Positions 1 through 8,559 of a DNA stretch of 15,080 nucleotides are shown here, piece after piece. The stretch is from the NCBI GenBank assembly GCA_018065225.1, contig JAGHTS010000219.1, positions 1 through 15,080 of the forward strand, in the 5' to 3' direction. The notes beneath the pieces are model-generated. The model made no database searches, was not told the origin of the DNA, and saw only the letters and a program-made list of their open reading frames with translations. Each line of letters opens with the position of its first letter. Position 1 is the stretch's first letter. This DNA comes from Candidatus Phascolarctobacterium caballi (lineage in GTDB: Bacteria > Bacillota > Negativicutes > Acidaminococcales > Acidaminococcaceae). The translations under genes and the position numbers were made by a program.

Positions 1-266
1 ATACGGGGAGGGGCAACAATATAAGTTATTGGTTCTTTCCTGCCATAGTTTAATTGCTTTACCTTTTGGACTACTTCAAACAGACGGGGACGGGACGGAA
101 CACCCATTGCTTTCAATGATGGTGTGACTGCCAAACAGATAGTTTTTTCTGTTCTGCTTTTGTCTGCTACGACAAGATTGGTTGTTAAGGGGTCAAGTCC
201 ACGTGCAACACATTCCACTGAAGCATAAAATGATTTTAAATCTATGGCTATATAAGTTTTGTCCAT
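1..266 (-). CDS. Y-family DNA polymerase, UmuC/ImpB-like (5' part only)
   Basis: I translated the first 88 codons of a gene that runs off the left edge. The protein begins MDKTYIAIDLKSFYASVEC, the polymerase motif (IDLKSFYASVE) that carries a metal-binding Asp and the steric-gate region of Y-family translesion polymerases. It continues with LVVADKSRTEKTICLAVTP and a Gly-Val-Pro-Ser-Arg stretch before LFEVVQ, as in the Gram-positive UmuC/ImpB branch often carried on mobile elements. These enzymes copy past damaged bases, usually under SOS control. The ATG at 264-266 is preceded by AAAAGGG at a 6-base spacing, which fixes the start. I saw no convincing LexA/DinR box upstream. The catalytic Asp-Glu pair, little finger and C-terminus are outside the window, so activity cannot be judged. 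Confidence 0.9.
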   Translation of the reverse strand, partial: MDKTYIAIDLKSFYASVECVARGLDPLTTNLVVADKSRTEKTICLAVTPSLKAMGVPSRPRLFEVVQKVKQLNYGRKEPITYIVAPPR

Positions 267-560
267 TTCATACCCTTTTAAAGATAAACTATTTGACTGA
301 GGAATAATGAATACACCGCTTTACTAAAAAAATTATTTAACTTCAACACCAATCATCATTTTTTTAAACATCTCATAACTCTGTTTGTCGTCCTCATCAT
401 AACTAACTATAACTATGTACAATATAATATCAATGCTTCATGCTCTGTCAATTTAATAATGTAAGAACTGATCACCTTTGCCTATTGCTGTTGTTCATAC
501 AGCGACCGAAAATATAACAAAAATTGAATTAAAATAAATCTTCATCTATAAAGTTTATTA
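267..560. other. Gene-free stretch; possible leader and decayed small ORF
   Basis: No intact gene is visible between the polymerase start and the terminator at 561-604. On the minus strand an open frame of about 34 codons ends at 333-335 (its last residues read DDKQSYEMFKKMMIGVEVK). It is preceded, in a different frame, by about 20 codons containing YIIKLTEHEALIL. Joining the two by one frameshift would give a small protein of about 45 residues, but I recognise neither half. A TTGACA at 446-451 and a TATATT at 421-426 (19-base spacing) could be a promoter for the polymerase gene with a long leader; the spacing is poor. The stretch may simply be a decayed remnant. Confidence 0.3.
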
Positions 561-604
561 TAACATAAAAGGACTGCCAATTTAATTGCAGCCCTTTTAT
601 GTTA
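561..604 (-). terminator. Intrinsic terminator after the 81-aa gene
   Basis: Two 17-base arms (561-577 and 588-604) pair with one G-T wobble around a 10-base AT loop. The core is GGGCTGC/GCAGTCC, flanked by AAAA on one side and TTTT on the other. The stop codon of the 81-aa gene (602-604) forms the first bases of the stem. The flanks make it symmetrical enough to work in both directions. Confidence 0.85.
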
Positions 605-847
605 TTTTGATTCAAGATACACAGAATATTTTTTTAATGCAACGTCAACTGAATTTTTATTATTCAAATTACCAACTTTATTTTTTATGGCACTCCCTCT
701 TACATTACAAAACTGCCATTCAGTTGGAGATAAATCTTTAGGTGGATACAATCCATCCAAACAAACACAAATGTCATCTTGCACCTGAACTACTGTTGCT
801 ATTCTTCCATCTTTCAATTCCAAAATATCACCTTGAATATACTCCAT
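602..847 (-). CDS. Hypothetical 81-aa protein
   Basis: Small soluble protein with no signal peptide, membrane segment or family I recognise. The N-terminal half (residues 5-31, GDILELKDGRIATVVQVQDD and on) reads like a small beta-barrel (SH3/KOW-like) fold, alternating short strands with turns; this is inference from pattern only. The C-terminal half is Lys/Asn-rich. The ATG at 845-847 has only a weak ribosome binding site (GGAA about 5 bases upstream). It has its own promoter with a palindromic operator-like element and its own strong terminator, so it is a single-gene unit directly downstream of the XRE regulator. That layout suggests regulation by the XRE protein, but no function can be assigned. 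Confidence 0.75.
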   Translation of the reverse strand: MEYIQGDILELKDGRIATVVQVQDDICVCLDGLYPPKDLSPTEWQFCNVRGSAIKNKVGNLNNKNSVDVALKKYSVYLESK

Positions 848-862
848 AACGATTCCAACCCC

Positions 863-900
863 ATAAAATGAATGTAACTTTTAAGTTACATTCATTTTAT
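863..900. promoter_or_regulatory. Perfect 18-bp inverted repeat, likely operator
   Basis: The arm ATAAAATGAATGTAACTT (863-880) is followed by TT and its exact reverse complement (883-900). It overlaps the -10 of the promoter at 894-922 and extends over the start of transcription of the 81-aa gene, the usual place for a repressor site. The XRE-family gene ends 33 bases away. In transcripts reading through from the XRE gene it could also fold as an AU-rich hairpin with a UUUUAU tail, so a terminator role is not excluded. Confidence 0.65.
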
Positions 901-922
901 CATATGAAAATATATTTTGCAA
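894..922 (-). promoter_or_regulatory. Promoter of the 81-aa gene
   Basis: On the minus strand TTGCAA (917-922) and TAAAAT (894-899) are separated by exactly 17 bases, with TGA directly before the -10 (extended -10, TGnTAAAAT). Transcription would start near 887, about 40 bases upstream of the ATG. The -10 forms one end of the 863-900 inverted repeat. Confidence 0.65.
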
Positions 923-933
923 CAAAATTTTAA

Positions 934-1143
934 TTATTTTTTAGTTAGAAGCTTTTTTAGTTCCACATCCAAACCATTACTCAACTTTTCCATAATATCT
1001 ATAGTAATATTGCGTTTAGCCCTTTCCACATTACTAATATAAACTCTATTTAGACCTGTGATCTCTGCCAAATCCTGCTGTGTGAGTTGCTTTTTCTCAC
1101 GATAATATTTTACATTGTTTGCAAAAATCTGTTTAATATTCAT
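934..1143 (-). CDS. Small XRE-family HTH transcriptional regulator
   Basis: The 69-residue protein is almost only a Cro/C1-type helix-turn-helix: residues 7-30 contain ANNVKYYREKKQLTQQDLAE, followed by ITGLNRVYISNVERAKRNI, the recognition-helix and turn pattern (Q-DLA--TGLN--YIS--ER) of this family. It is the length of restriction-modification control proteins and phage-type regulators and has no sensor domain. The ATG at 1141-1143 has GAGG 9 bases upstream. It lies 89 bases after the AIPR gene on the same strand. Immediately downstream comes a promoter overlapped by a perfect palindrome, the likely binding site. A looser relative of the arm (AATGAAATGTGATTT) lies upstream of its own start, which could mean autoregulation, but that match is weak. 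It could be the control gene for the defence operon or belong only to the 81-aa gene. Confidence 0.85.
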   Translation of the reverse strand: MNIKQIFANNVKYYREKKQLTQQDLAEITGLNRVYISNVERAKRNITIDIMEKLSNGLDVELKKLLTKK

Positions 1144-1232
1144 TATGGAAACCTCAAATCACATTTCATTACATCATCAATCTCTATTAAGCAAAGTACA
1201 AATATTTATCCGGCAAACTACATGATATATTT

Positions 1233-3326
1233 TTATCGTATTCCATTTTCATCTAACTTTTTAACAATATCACCAAGCATTCTCAATTGTTTTGGCGATA
1301 ATTGAGAATATTTACCATCACAAAACAGAACCACATAACCAAGTATTTTAATATCGTACATGTTCAAAACATTTTGTGATTTACCCTTTTCCATCATGGT
1401 CTTCCAATATACCGATCCCATATTAAACACATCTATTTCATTCGACAATCCATTGCGTTCGGACTGTTCCTTAACAGCTATCTTTATTTCATCATTTTTA
1501 TAATTCTCATCTACAAAACTCTCGAAAGATCCCGTTGTTAATTCATGAGGAATTTCCCGTACCAAATCCCAACATTGTTGTTTTTTACAAAAAGTTCCAA
1601 TATTTCCCGGTACAATATTTGTATCATAAATCAAATCTGATATTTTTTTCCCTATCAGTGAAATATCTACATCTAATTTATCATTAATAGATTGCATATC
1701 CCATATTTTTTGATAATCAATAACTTTATGAATTAATTTTGCACAATAAACGATTTTTGAAAATGTATAAGCAACTAATTGCGGTCTGTAGGCCCCTTTG
1801 GCAGTATACCAATCTTGTGTTGAAATAACCTTAGCAATATAATCAAACAAAATTTTCTTCCCTATAAGTTCCTTGTAGTAGTGATCATTAAACACTGCGT
1901 TATTCCTATCCCATTGTTCTATCATTTTATTATGGAATTTTGCTGAATTTACCTCACCACCCCACGAAACAAAATGGGGAAACATATCAGCAGAATTTGC
2001 GTACTTAGCAAGATCTGTTAATGTAAACTTTTTTAACTTCGGATTGGTAATCTTATATTGTTTTCTCCTGGCATCCGTTAACTGCATCATCCCTTGATCA
2101 TATTGCCCACGGGCACGTTCAAAGAACCATCTCTCTTGTACAAGCTGACCACAAGACAACGGAGCATAGATTTTCCTGGAAAACTCTTCCATACGAACAT
2201 AAAATGGATGACTGGAATTTAAATCCGCTGTTTTTACTTTATTTTGACTATTTGCATACTTCGCTATATTACGAACCAATTCATGATCTGAATTTCGAAT
2301 TACAGTTAATTTCATCTGCACAAATATTTCACTTAAATCTACGTTATTCTTTAAGTTCGTTGCTGCTATTGTAGCTGTAGTTTGTCCACCATTAATAATT
2401 TGTAGATTCTTAAACTCCGTTAAATATAATCCCTTCCCATCTACATTTCTAACTACAATATCTGTTGCGGTAGTAGAAATTCCATTGTTATACACGAAAA
2501 ATTTTGAAGGTTCATTAAGAATAGTTCCACGTATACCCTTATTTACCGACCCATTAAATTTTAAAAATGAACGCACATTAGATTCAAGTAAAGAAGCACT
2601 ATATTTTTTATATATATCTGACAAAAAACTCCCAGGAACAACAGCCAAATAGGATTCATATTGGTCATTATCTACAGCAGCTTTTAAGCAGGGAATTCCT
2701 TCAATGTTAAAATCTTCTGTCCTTATAATGAGATCTTCTTTGGCAAATCCCGCCTTCTTCGCTGTAAAAATTTTCTCAATATCAAGAACATCCAAAATAA
2801 CATCAAACTCATAACCTTCAACTATAAGTTTATTCATTTCTAAGGTCTTTATGGATTTACTTAGTTGATCGGTAGTAGCGAAAAACAAATGTATTTTATT
2901 CAAATTATCCCTTTGTCCCAGAATATCAAAAGCCAGTTGATTAGGAGGATTTGAACCATCTGCCTCATCGAAATAATGTTTAAAAACATTTTCAACATAA
3001 TTAAGCATTAATTTTACAGACCGATCCAAAATTTCCTTTGTAATATTATTAATCTCTCCAGTGTTCAATGATACAAACATTAAATTGAGACAATTTCCAA
3101 CCTCATCAATGGATGCCGCATCAATATGCATGCTTTTAAATACACGATTATGTTCAGTAACTTCTAAATAACATGGCATTAAATCTTCTCCAACAAGCTT
3201 ATAATCATTCTTCAGAATATCAACCGCTTTACTTATAAATATATCTTCCGGATATTCACATAAAACAGCTGCCTCTGAAAGTATATCTTCACTTATGAAA
3301 AATTGTCTAAATTCCAGTAAATCCAT
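1233..3326 (-). CDS. AIPR-family abortive infection protein
   Basis: A 697-residue protein of the AIPR (abortive infection phage resistance) family. The diagnostic stretch is near the middle: NVRSFLKFNGSVNKGIRGT, then FFVYNNGIST (around residues 276-285) and LQIINGGQTTATIAA (around 308-322), a combination I know only from AIPR proteins. The rest is unassigned; in restriction-linked operons AIPR members are thought to act with nuclease and helicase-like partners, but their biochemistry is poorly known. The frame is open from a TTG at 3330-3332. I prefer the ATG at 3324-3326 because GGCGG lies 6 bases upstream of it. This start sits just past the TGA of the nuclease-like gene (3329-3331), so the two are translationally coupled. 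It is the last gene of the compact defence operon. No frameshift or internal stop is seen. Confidence 0.9.
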   Translation of the reverse strand: MDLLEFRQFFISEDILSEAAVLCEYPEDIFISKAVDILKNDYKLVGEDLMPCYLEVTEHNRVFKSMHIDAASIDEVGNCLNLMFVSLNTGEINNITKEILDRSVKLMLNYVENVFKHYFDEADGSNPPNQLAFDILGQRDNLNKIHLFFATTDQLSKSIKTLEMNKLIVEGYEFDVILDVLDIEKIFTAKKAGFAKEDLIIRTEDFNIEGIPCLKAAVDNDQYESYLAVVPGSFLSDIYKKYSASLLESNVRSFLKFNGSVNKGIRGTILNEPSKFFVYNNGISTTATDIVVRNVDGKGLYLTEFKNLQIINGGQTTATIAATNLKNNVDLSEIFVQMKLTVIRNSDHELVRNIAKYANSQNKVKTADLNSSHPFYVRMEEFSRKIYAPLSCGQLVQERWFFERARGQYDQGMMQLTDARRKQYKITNPKLKKFTLTDLAKYANSADMFPHFVSWGGEVNSAKFHNKMIEQWDRNNAVFNDHYYKELIGKKILFDYIAKVISTQDWYTAKGAYRPQLVAYTFSKIVYCAKLIHKVIDYQKIWDMQSINDKLDVDISLIGKKISDLIYDTNIVPGNIGTFCKKQQCWDLVREIPHELTTGSFESFVDENYKNDEIKIAVKEQSERNGLSNEIDVFNMGSVYWKTMMEKGKSQNVLNMYDIKILGYVVLFCDGKYSQLSPKQLRMLGDIVKKLDENGIR

Positions 3327-3328
3327 AA

Positions 3329-4267
3329 TCAACCGCCAATCTTATATTTTTCTAACATAGATATATTCAACGAATATTTCACGTCATTAATCTCAGGTTT
3401 ATTAATATCTTTTTCTGTAAGCCGTGGAAAAGAATCGTCAACATTGTAATAAGAAACATCTTTTACGCTAAATTTCTTTCTAAAGCATTCATCCGACAAA
3501 GCCACTTCAAAAACTCCTAATTTTAACATAAATATTCTTTCCAATTCTGGATTTTCACCGATATCCGCCCGAACCTTATCAAATAATTCACTAACAGATG
3601 ACAATCCGTTTTCAAATTCATCAGACATTTTTTCAACTCTAAATATAACAAGCTGTCCGGGCAATTCATCCGACAATTGCGACAAAGATGAAATTTTAAC
3701 TTTTTCTGACAAAGCTCCCACCGTTTTTATCTCATACCATATCTTTTTAAGAGAAAAATCTTTACTTGTTGCTTCCGGCCCACTCCAAGAATAAATTGCC
3801 TTTTCTACACCTACTTTTTCCTTCAATACAACATGCAAAAAATAAAGTTCTCCAAACAATCCTTGGATTTGCTCTCTACTCAACTTATCTCTTTTGTTCT
3901 TGAAAAGATCTTTCCACGTAACATATCTATCTGCCAAGGTCAGCAATGCTATTCTTTCGTTGCTACATTTCGATACACTATTAATCAATGAATCGCAAAA
4001 TGCAAAGAAAATCTTTGATGCGTCTCTTTCCAACAAAGTAATATATGTCCAAAATACATCCTCGCTTTCTTGAAGTTGTAAAACATCTAACAACTGAGTT
4101 CCCTGCATTTTTAATGCTTTCTTTTTCGACATGAATGCAATCCTATAATGTCCATCTTCAGTAATACCATAATAAATCCCAATAACAGGTGAACTATCCA
4201 TTTTTTTTAAACTATGAGATTTGCTTTTAATACTCTCGCCAAACAATTCTTCAACTTTAATCATCAT
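3329..4267 (-). CDS. PD-(D/E)XK nuclease-like protein (DUF4420)
   Basis: A 312-residue protein matching the DUF4420 family, predicted PD-(D/E)XK nucleases. The visible core is GLFGELYFL (Glu near residue 140), KDFSLKKIWYEIKTVG (Asp near 170, then E-I-K near 179-181): the acid, the acid after a turn, and the E-x-K of this fold. The frame is open upstream to 4300, but GGAGGGGG lies directly before a double ATG at 4262-4267, so translation surely starts there. The first of the two ATGs overlaps the end of the Z1 gene (stop at 4257-4259). Its gene order, always next to Z1 and AIPR proteins in related operons, suggests it is the DNA-cleaving subunit; that is inference from fold and neighbours. Confidence 0.88.
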   Translation of the reverse strand: MMIKVEELFGESIKSKSHSLKKMDSSPVIGIYYGITEDGHYRIAFMSKKKALKMQGTQLLDVLQLQESEDVFWTYITLLERDASKIFFAFCDSLINSVSKCSNERIALLTLADRYVTWKDLFKNKRDKLSREQIQGLFGELYFLHVVLKEKVGVEKAIYSWSGPEATSKDFSLKKIWYEIKTVGALSEKVKISSLSQLSDELPGQLVIFRVEKMSDEFENGLSSVSELFDKVRADIGENPELERIFMLKLGVFEVALSDECFRKKFSVKDVSYYNVDDSFPRLTEKDINKPEINDVKYSLNISMLEKYKIGG

Positions 4268-7094
4268 TACAAACCCCCTCCATCTCATCTTCTGAATCAA
4301 TATCTTTTTCTATCTGATCAACCATAACTTTGTTCATAATATACTTCACCATAACTTTTTTACTTACATCACCAGGAAATCCTATTGCAAAAGCCATAAC
4401 CGGATTGTCAGTACCAAAAACCATTTCGACCTCTTTATTACATCTTTCATTAGTCTCCCTGATAACATCATTCTTATCACTAATCGGATTTCTTAAATCC
4501 ATCGCATATACCACTAACAATGGCCTTTTCCTGAGTTTTAAATAATCTTTCGTAGATAAATTACTATATCGTTTAGATGGGACTAATTTTCGTTTTTCTT
4601 CTAATATTTCATTTTCTTGTTCCGGCGTTATACCTATCCCTATCTTAAAATTTAACGGATTGATAATTGTATTTTTATCCTTTCCTCCACATACCACGTT
4701 ATTGTCTTCATCAATATTAAATTGACGTAAAACTGGTCTCCATCCTTTAAACCCAATCTTTTCCATATATGTAGTATTATCGGACTCACCATTTTCAACC
4801 AACACATCCCATTCTAAAAAGTCCTTACTATTTCGAATATAGTCAGAAAAACTTTTTACATTAAATTTCTTATTCAGGTAATGAACAGATAATTTTTCAA
4901 CAAAATCAGCAACATCATCCTTTGCTATATGTTCAAAAAATAGTTTATTTTGCACCGAACTTTTTTCACCACTTAATGCAAGTTTGTTTCTAAATTGATT
5001 AAATACTTCAATGTTATATTCGTTTATTCTCCTGTCCAGAGAAATTTTAGATGTATCTGCCACAACCCCACCATAATTCAACCACATATAACATTCACTT
5101 GTACCAAACATTTTATTTTTTGCTGTGACTAACAAAGCTCTGGTCTCTAAACATTCTGGGGAAGTTTTAACTGCCAGCCCAAATTCGCGAGGTGCCTTCC
5201 CTTCTATTTCCATTTTTTTGAACTGACATTTTAAATCTTCAACAGCATCAGCCACCGCTCTAAAACACTTCACATTTTTATTTGTCATATACACACGACA
5301 AATATCTTCATATCCTGGTCTATAGCCAAACCATCTGCCCATCTGCAACAACGTATCGTAAGCCCCACTATTACGGCTATAATAACTTACCATCAATCCT
5401 TCTAATGTAAGTCCACGAGAAAGAATATAACCACCAACTACAATAACCCTAGCCCCTACATCTTTATAATCGTCATAATTAAGTCGATCATCACCCTTTT
5501 TTTCTCCATTGATAAGTGCTACTTTAATTTTTTTGAGTTCTTGATATAAACCAGCTTTGACCTTTTCCCATTCCACAGCATCATAATCAGCTGTACTATT
5601 GTCATATCCTCCTTGTCTCGCCTGTGCAAAAAAATCACCATTGAACAAATCATAAAGTTCCTTCATGTCGGAATTCTGAATAAAGCGTTCGGTAGGTTTA
5701 TTGCAATCCTGTTCAACAATATTTTTTAGCTTAGCAAGATATTCTTCCACACTATGTGCAATATCATCCTGAGGACAATTATATCGAGAAATATTAATCA
5801 TCATACTGCGATGTTTCTTTCCCTGCCCTCTTAATGTCCTTATTACATTGCCAAGAATAAATGTCTGAATAGCTTCCTTAAGGCTGTTAGATAACCCCTC
5901 AAATATCGCTGCTTTCTTATGCTTTTCTGGAAAGAATAATGGCTCTTTTTCATCTACAATCCTTAAACTATGTGTCTCATCTCCAAATACTTTCTCCAAT
6001 CCAAAATAAGTACTGGGCGTTGGCAACTGACAAATAAAATCTGAAGGAAACAACTCCAAATCCTCCTCCGGTAAATCGTCTGGGTTAATAAAAATATTTG
6101 CAAATGGAGTAGCCGTAAACCCCACATAAGAAGCAACCGGAAATTTATTAAGTATGCCACGTATTTGTTTGTTGATAGTGGAAGGATTTATCACACTTCC
6201 TGAACCGGAAACAGATGCATTATCAGCTTCATCATCAATAATCAACATTTTACTTGCACTATGATTTTTTGCTTCTGCCTCCAATTTATCAAGAACCGTA
6301 TTCAAGACATCATAATTCTTTTTTATGACCAATATAACAGGTCCGTTAAAATCTTTAAAACGGGTATTAGTATTTTTCATAATAAATTTTTTAAAATCAT
6401 TAACTCGATTAGTAAGAGGAATACCAAAACAATCTTTAATATCCATACCAATACCACAATACTCTATGTTATTCCCAATAGTTTCACTATACGCACCCAA
6501 CACACCTTCATCTACTCTACTTTGAGTCTGATGTCTGAGGTCCTCAGGGATGCCAGCCAACAAAACAATAAGATTATAGCCATAGTCAATAGCCAAATTA
6601 ATCAATGCTAAATAATTTGCTGTCTTACCTGACTGAACATCACCAACAACCAAACCTCTACGCCTATCTTCTGTAGCATCCGGATTAGCACAATGAGACA
6701 ATATTTTTTCTGACACTTCCTTGATTTTCTTTATATCCTCTCTGTAAAACCCCTGTTTTCTGAGATAAAAATCGTAACGATCAAATCGTTTTGTCATCGT
6801 GCCTGCATTTTTTTTCTTCTGAAACCATTCATTATCATTTCCACCTTTTACTAATGTTCCCCCACCAATCGGAGGTTTCACTCCCACTTCTTTTTCATAT
6901 CTGTTTACAACTGCATCAATAACATCATAATATTCACGACATGTCTTTATCGTAACATCGTGCACTGCCTCTAATATCGCCTTTGTTTTTGAAATCAAAC
7001 TCGTATGCAAAACAGCTTTCCCACCAAATTTTCCATACAAAGTATCAAATGTTTGGCTAACAATGTCATTTAATTTTTCTCCTAAATCTTTCAT
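4257..7094 (-). CDS. Z1-domain superfamily II helicase-like ATPase
   Basis: A 945-residue ATPase with helicase-type motifs in order: Walker A GLVVGDVQSGKTAN (147-160), Walker B MLIIDDEADNAS (283-294), motif III-like VGFTATPFANIF (324-335), motif V GGYILSRGLTLEGL (554-567) and motif VI LLQMGRWFGYRPGYEDI (582-598). The last two with their spacing are the hallmark of the Z1 family, found next to MutL-like ATPases and restriction genes. It probably translocates along or remodels DNA for the nuclease partner. The ATG overlaps the TGA of the GHKL gene by four bases (ATGA), so translation is coupled. The C-terminal 250 residues carry no motif I recognise and may bind partners. Length is usual for Z1 proteins and no lesions are seen. 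Confidence 0.93.
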   Translation of the reverse strand: MKDLGEKLNDIVSQTFDTLYGKFGGKAVLHTSLISKTKAILEAVHDVTIKTCREYYDVIDAVVNRYEKEVGVKPPIGGGTLVKGGNDNEWFQKKKNAGTMTKRFDRYDFYLRKQGFYREDIKKIKEVSEKILSHCANPDATEDRRRGLVVGDVQSGKTANYLALINLAIDYGYNLIVLLAGIPEDLRHQTQSRVDEGVLGAYSETIGNNIEYCGIGMDIKDCFGIPLTNRVNDFKKFIMKNTNTRFKDFNGPVILVIKKNYDVLNTVLDKLEAEAKNHSASKMLIIDDEADNASVSGSGSVINPSTINKQIRGILNKFPVASYVGFTATPFANIFINPDDLPEEDLELFPSDFICQLPTPSTYFGLEKVFGDETHSLRIVDEKEPLFFPEKHKKAAIFEGLSNSLKEAIQTFILGNVIRTLRGQGKKHRSMMINISRYNCPQDDIAHSVEEYLAKLKNIVEQDCNKPTERFIQNSDMKELYDLFNGDFFAQARQGGYDNSTADYDAVEWEKVKAGLYQELKKIKVALINGEKKGDDRLNYDDYKDVGARVIVVGGYILSRGLTLEGLMVSYYSRNSGAYDTLLQMGRWFGYRPGYEDICRVYMTNKNVKCFRAVADAVEDLKCQFKKMEIEGKAPREFGLAVKTSPECLETRALLVTAKNKMFGTSECYMWLNYGGVVADTSKISLDRRINEYNIEVFNQFRNKLALSGEKSSVQNKLFFEHIAKDDVADFVEKLSVHYLNKKFNVKSFSDYIRNSKDFLEWDVLVENGESDNTTYMEKIGFKGWRPVLRQFNIDEDNNVVCGGKDKNTIINPLNFKIGIGITPEQENEILEEKRKLVPSKRYSNLSTKDYLKLRKRPLLVVYAMDLRNPISDKNDVIRETNERCNKEVEMVFGTDNPVMAFAIGFPGDVSKKVMVKYIMNKVMVDQIEKDIDSEDEMEGVCNDD

Positions 7095-8533
7095 TTTCTG
7101 CCTATCCTTTCCATAATTTGCGATTTCTTATTTTTTAAGGAATGATACATCTCTGTATCCAATAATCTATCAAGCGTTCCTTCCTTACAAATTTCTTCTT
7201 CATCTTCAAGAAGAAAAAGTAATTGTTTTATCAACACTTCATCATCTTGCTTCTCTGTCCCATTAATAATTTTATTCTCACTCTCTGCATCAAAACATAT
7301 CTGAAGTTTTGGTAATGAGTACTCCAAATTAGTTAGCAGTAGATCCAATAATTGTGTCTTTTCCACATCAAGTTGCAAATACAACTTTTTAACAAAAAAA
7401 TTGTCCTTATTTATTTGGTAACGTACTTCACCATCCCTCTCTATACTTCTTATCCAAATATTTTGCTTGTTTTCTCGTTCTTTTTTTACAGGTTCTTCAA
7501 TTGTTCTTGTACTTCGTCTGGAGGCGTCTTTAACCACGACCCTTAACAAATCCTTAACCTTATCCGGTATCCTAGCAGATGATTTTTTTACATCAAGTGC
7601 CCATTCCTGATCAAGTGTAGACGGAATATCAACTTGAATCCGTGCCAACTTATTTAACTCGCTTTTATGAGCCATGTACATCCAACTACCCCAAATAATT
7701 AAACGTTTATTTCGATAAATGTAAAAACCCTGATCATCATAAATACTTTTGGGATTTCCTAACAAATCTTTTTCTTCTTTTGTTAAGCTGTTTGCATAAG
7801 GAAGCGAATACGGAATTATTACAACATCCTCATTCTCCTGTACTCGTCCAGTCTGCCGTCTCGTGCCAGAAGCAATTAAGAAAGGGTCTCTTCGCTCAAT
7901 TCTCAAATCATTAAAAAATATCTCAACATCATCGTAAAAACGATGAAAGACTAATTCTACATGTTTTTTGGCCTCTGCAATCATTGCCCTAAATGTAGTT
8001 TCAAAATCTTTGGTTGACGATATAATACTATCAAATTTTTTCCACACGACAAGCGTACCTGTATCATAGCTATTAAGTCTTTCAATTTCAGGTACATTCG
8101 AAATATCCGCAGCATCTAATTTTTGCAATGCCATTACATTGTTTTTTACAATATAATCCACATCAAACGTCATCGCAAAAATACATTTTCCTTGTTTAGT
8201 AACCACAGTAAACTGTCTGCACTGTGAAAGTGATGCCGTCTTAAGTCCAAGTCCAAAACGTCCTAATTGTAATTCGCTATCCATCACATTACTACGATCA
8301 GATCCTAAAAGCATCGCATTATCAAGTTCTATTTCATTCATGCCGCAACCATTATCCAAAATACAAAAATAAGCATCATTAAGAGGTTCAGATATTATAT
8401 CAATTTTTGTAGCACCAGCCGATACACTATTATCAATAATATCAGCAACCGCTGTAGCAAAATTATATCCTATTGCCCTAAGCCCTTGCATAAAACTTCT
8501 CGCCGGTATTTCCTTCTTTACCCACTCTGGCAT
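7091..8533 (-). CDS. MutL/MORC-like GHKL ATPase
   Basis: The N-terminal 200 residues are a GHKL (Hsp90/MutL-type) ATP-binding domain: N-box ADIIDNSVSAGAT (30-42, with Asp in place of the usual Glu and Asn35), G1 box ILDNGCGMNE (58-67) and G2 box LGRFGLGLKTASLSQ (90-104). The remaining residues include a basic ribosomal-S5-like transducer region and an acidic C-terminal tail (LLEDEEEICKE); neither the MutL endonuclease motif nor the mismatch-repair C-terminus is visible. Proteins of this kind form ATP-driven clamps on DNA. Here it sits between a C5 methyltransferase and a Z1 ATPase, the restriction-linked MutL/MORC context. The ATG at 8531-8533 has a strong GGGAGG site. It starts 26 bases after the methyltransferase stop and overlaps the Z1 start by four bases. 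Confidence 0.9.
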   Translation of the reverse strand: MPEWVKKEIPARSFMQGLRAIGYNFATAVADIIDNSVSAGATKIDIISEPLNDAYFCILDNGCGMNEIELDNAMLLGSDRSNVMDSELQLGRFGLGLKTASLSQCRQFTVVTKQGKCIFAMTFDVDYIVKNNVMALQKLDAADISNVPEIERLNSYDTGTLVVWKKFDSIISSTKDFETTFRAMIAEAKKHVELVFHRFYDDVEIFFNDLRIERRDPFLIASGTRRQTGRVQENEDVVIIPYSLPYANSLTKEEKDLLGNPKSIYDDQGFYIYRNKRLIIWGSWMYMAHKSELNKLARIQVDIPSTLDQEWALDVKKSSARIPDKVKDLLRVVVKDASRRSTRTIEEPVKKERENKQNIWIRSIERDGEVRYQINKDNFFVKKLYLQLDVEKTQLLDLLLTNLEYSLPKLQICFDAESENKIINGTEKQDDEVLIKQLLFLLEDEEEICKEGTLDRLLDTEMYHSLKNKKSQIMERIGRK

Positions 8534-8559
8534 AAAATCCTCCCTTTGAGTCTATTCTT

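Noticed and set aside
6261..6611. Open reading frames on the plus strand opposite the Z1 gene
   Set aside because: They lie wholly inside a gene with full helicase motifs on the other strand, lack ribosome binding sites, and have compositions typical of antisense shadow frames. The same applies to the other plus-strand frames inside the methyltransferase, Sel1 and AAA+ genes.
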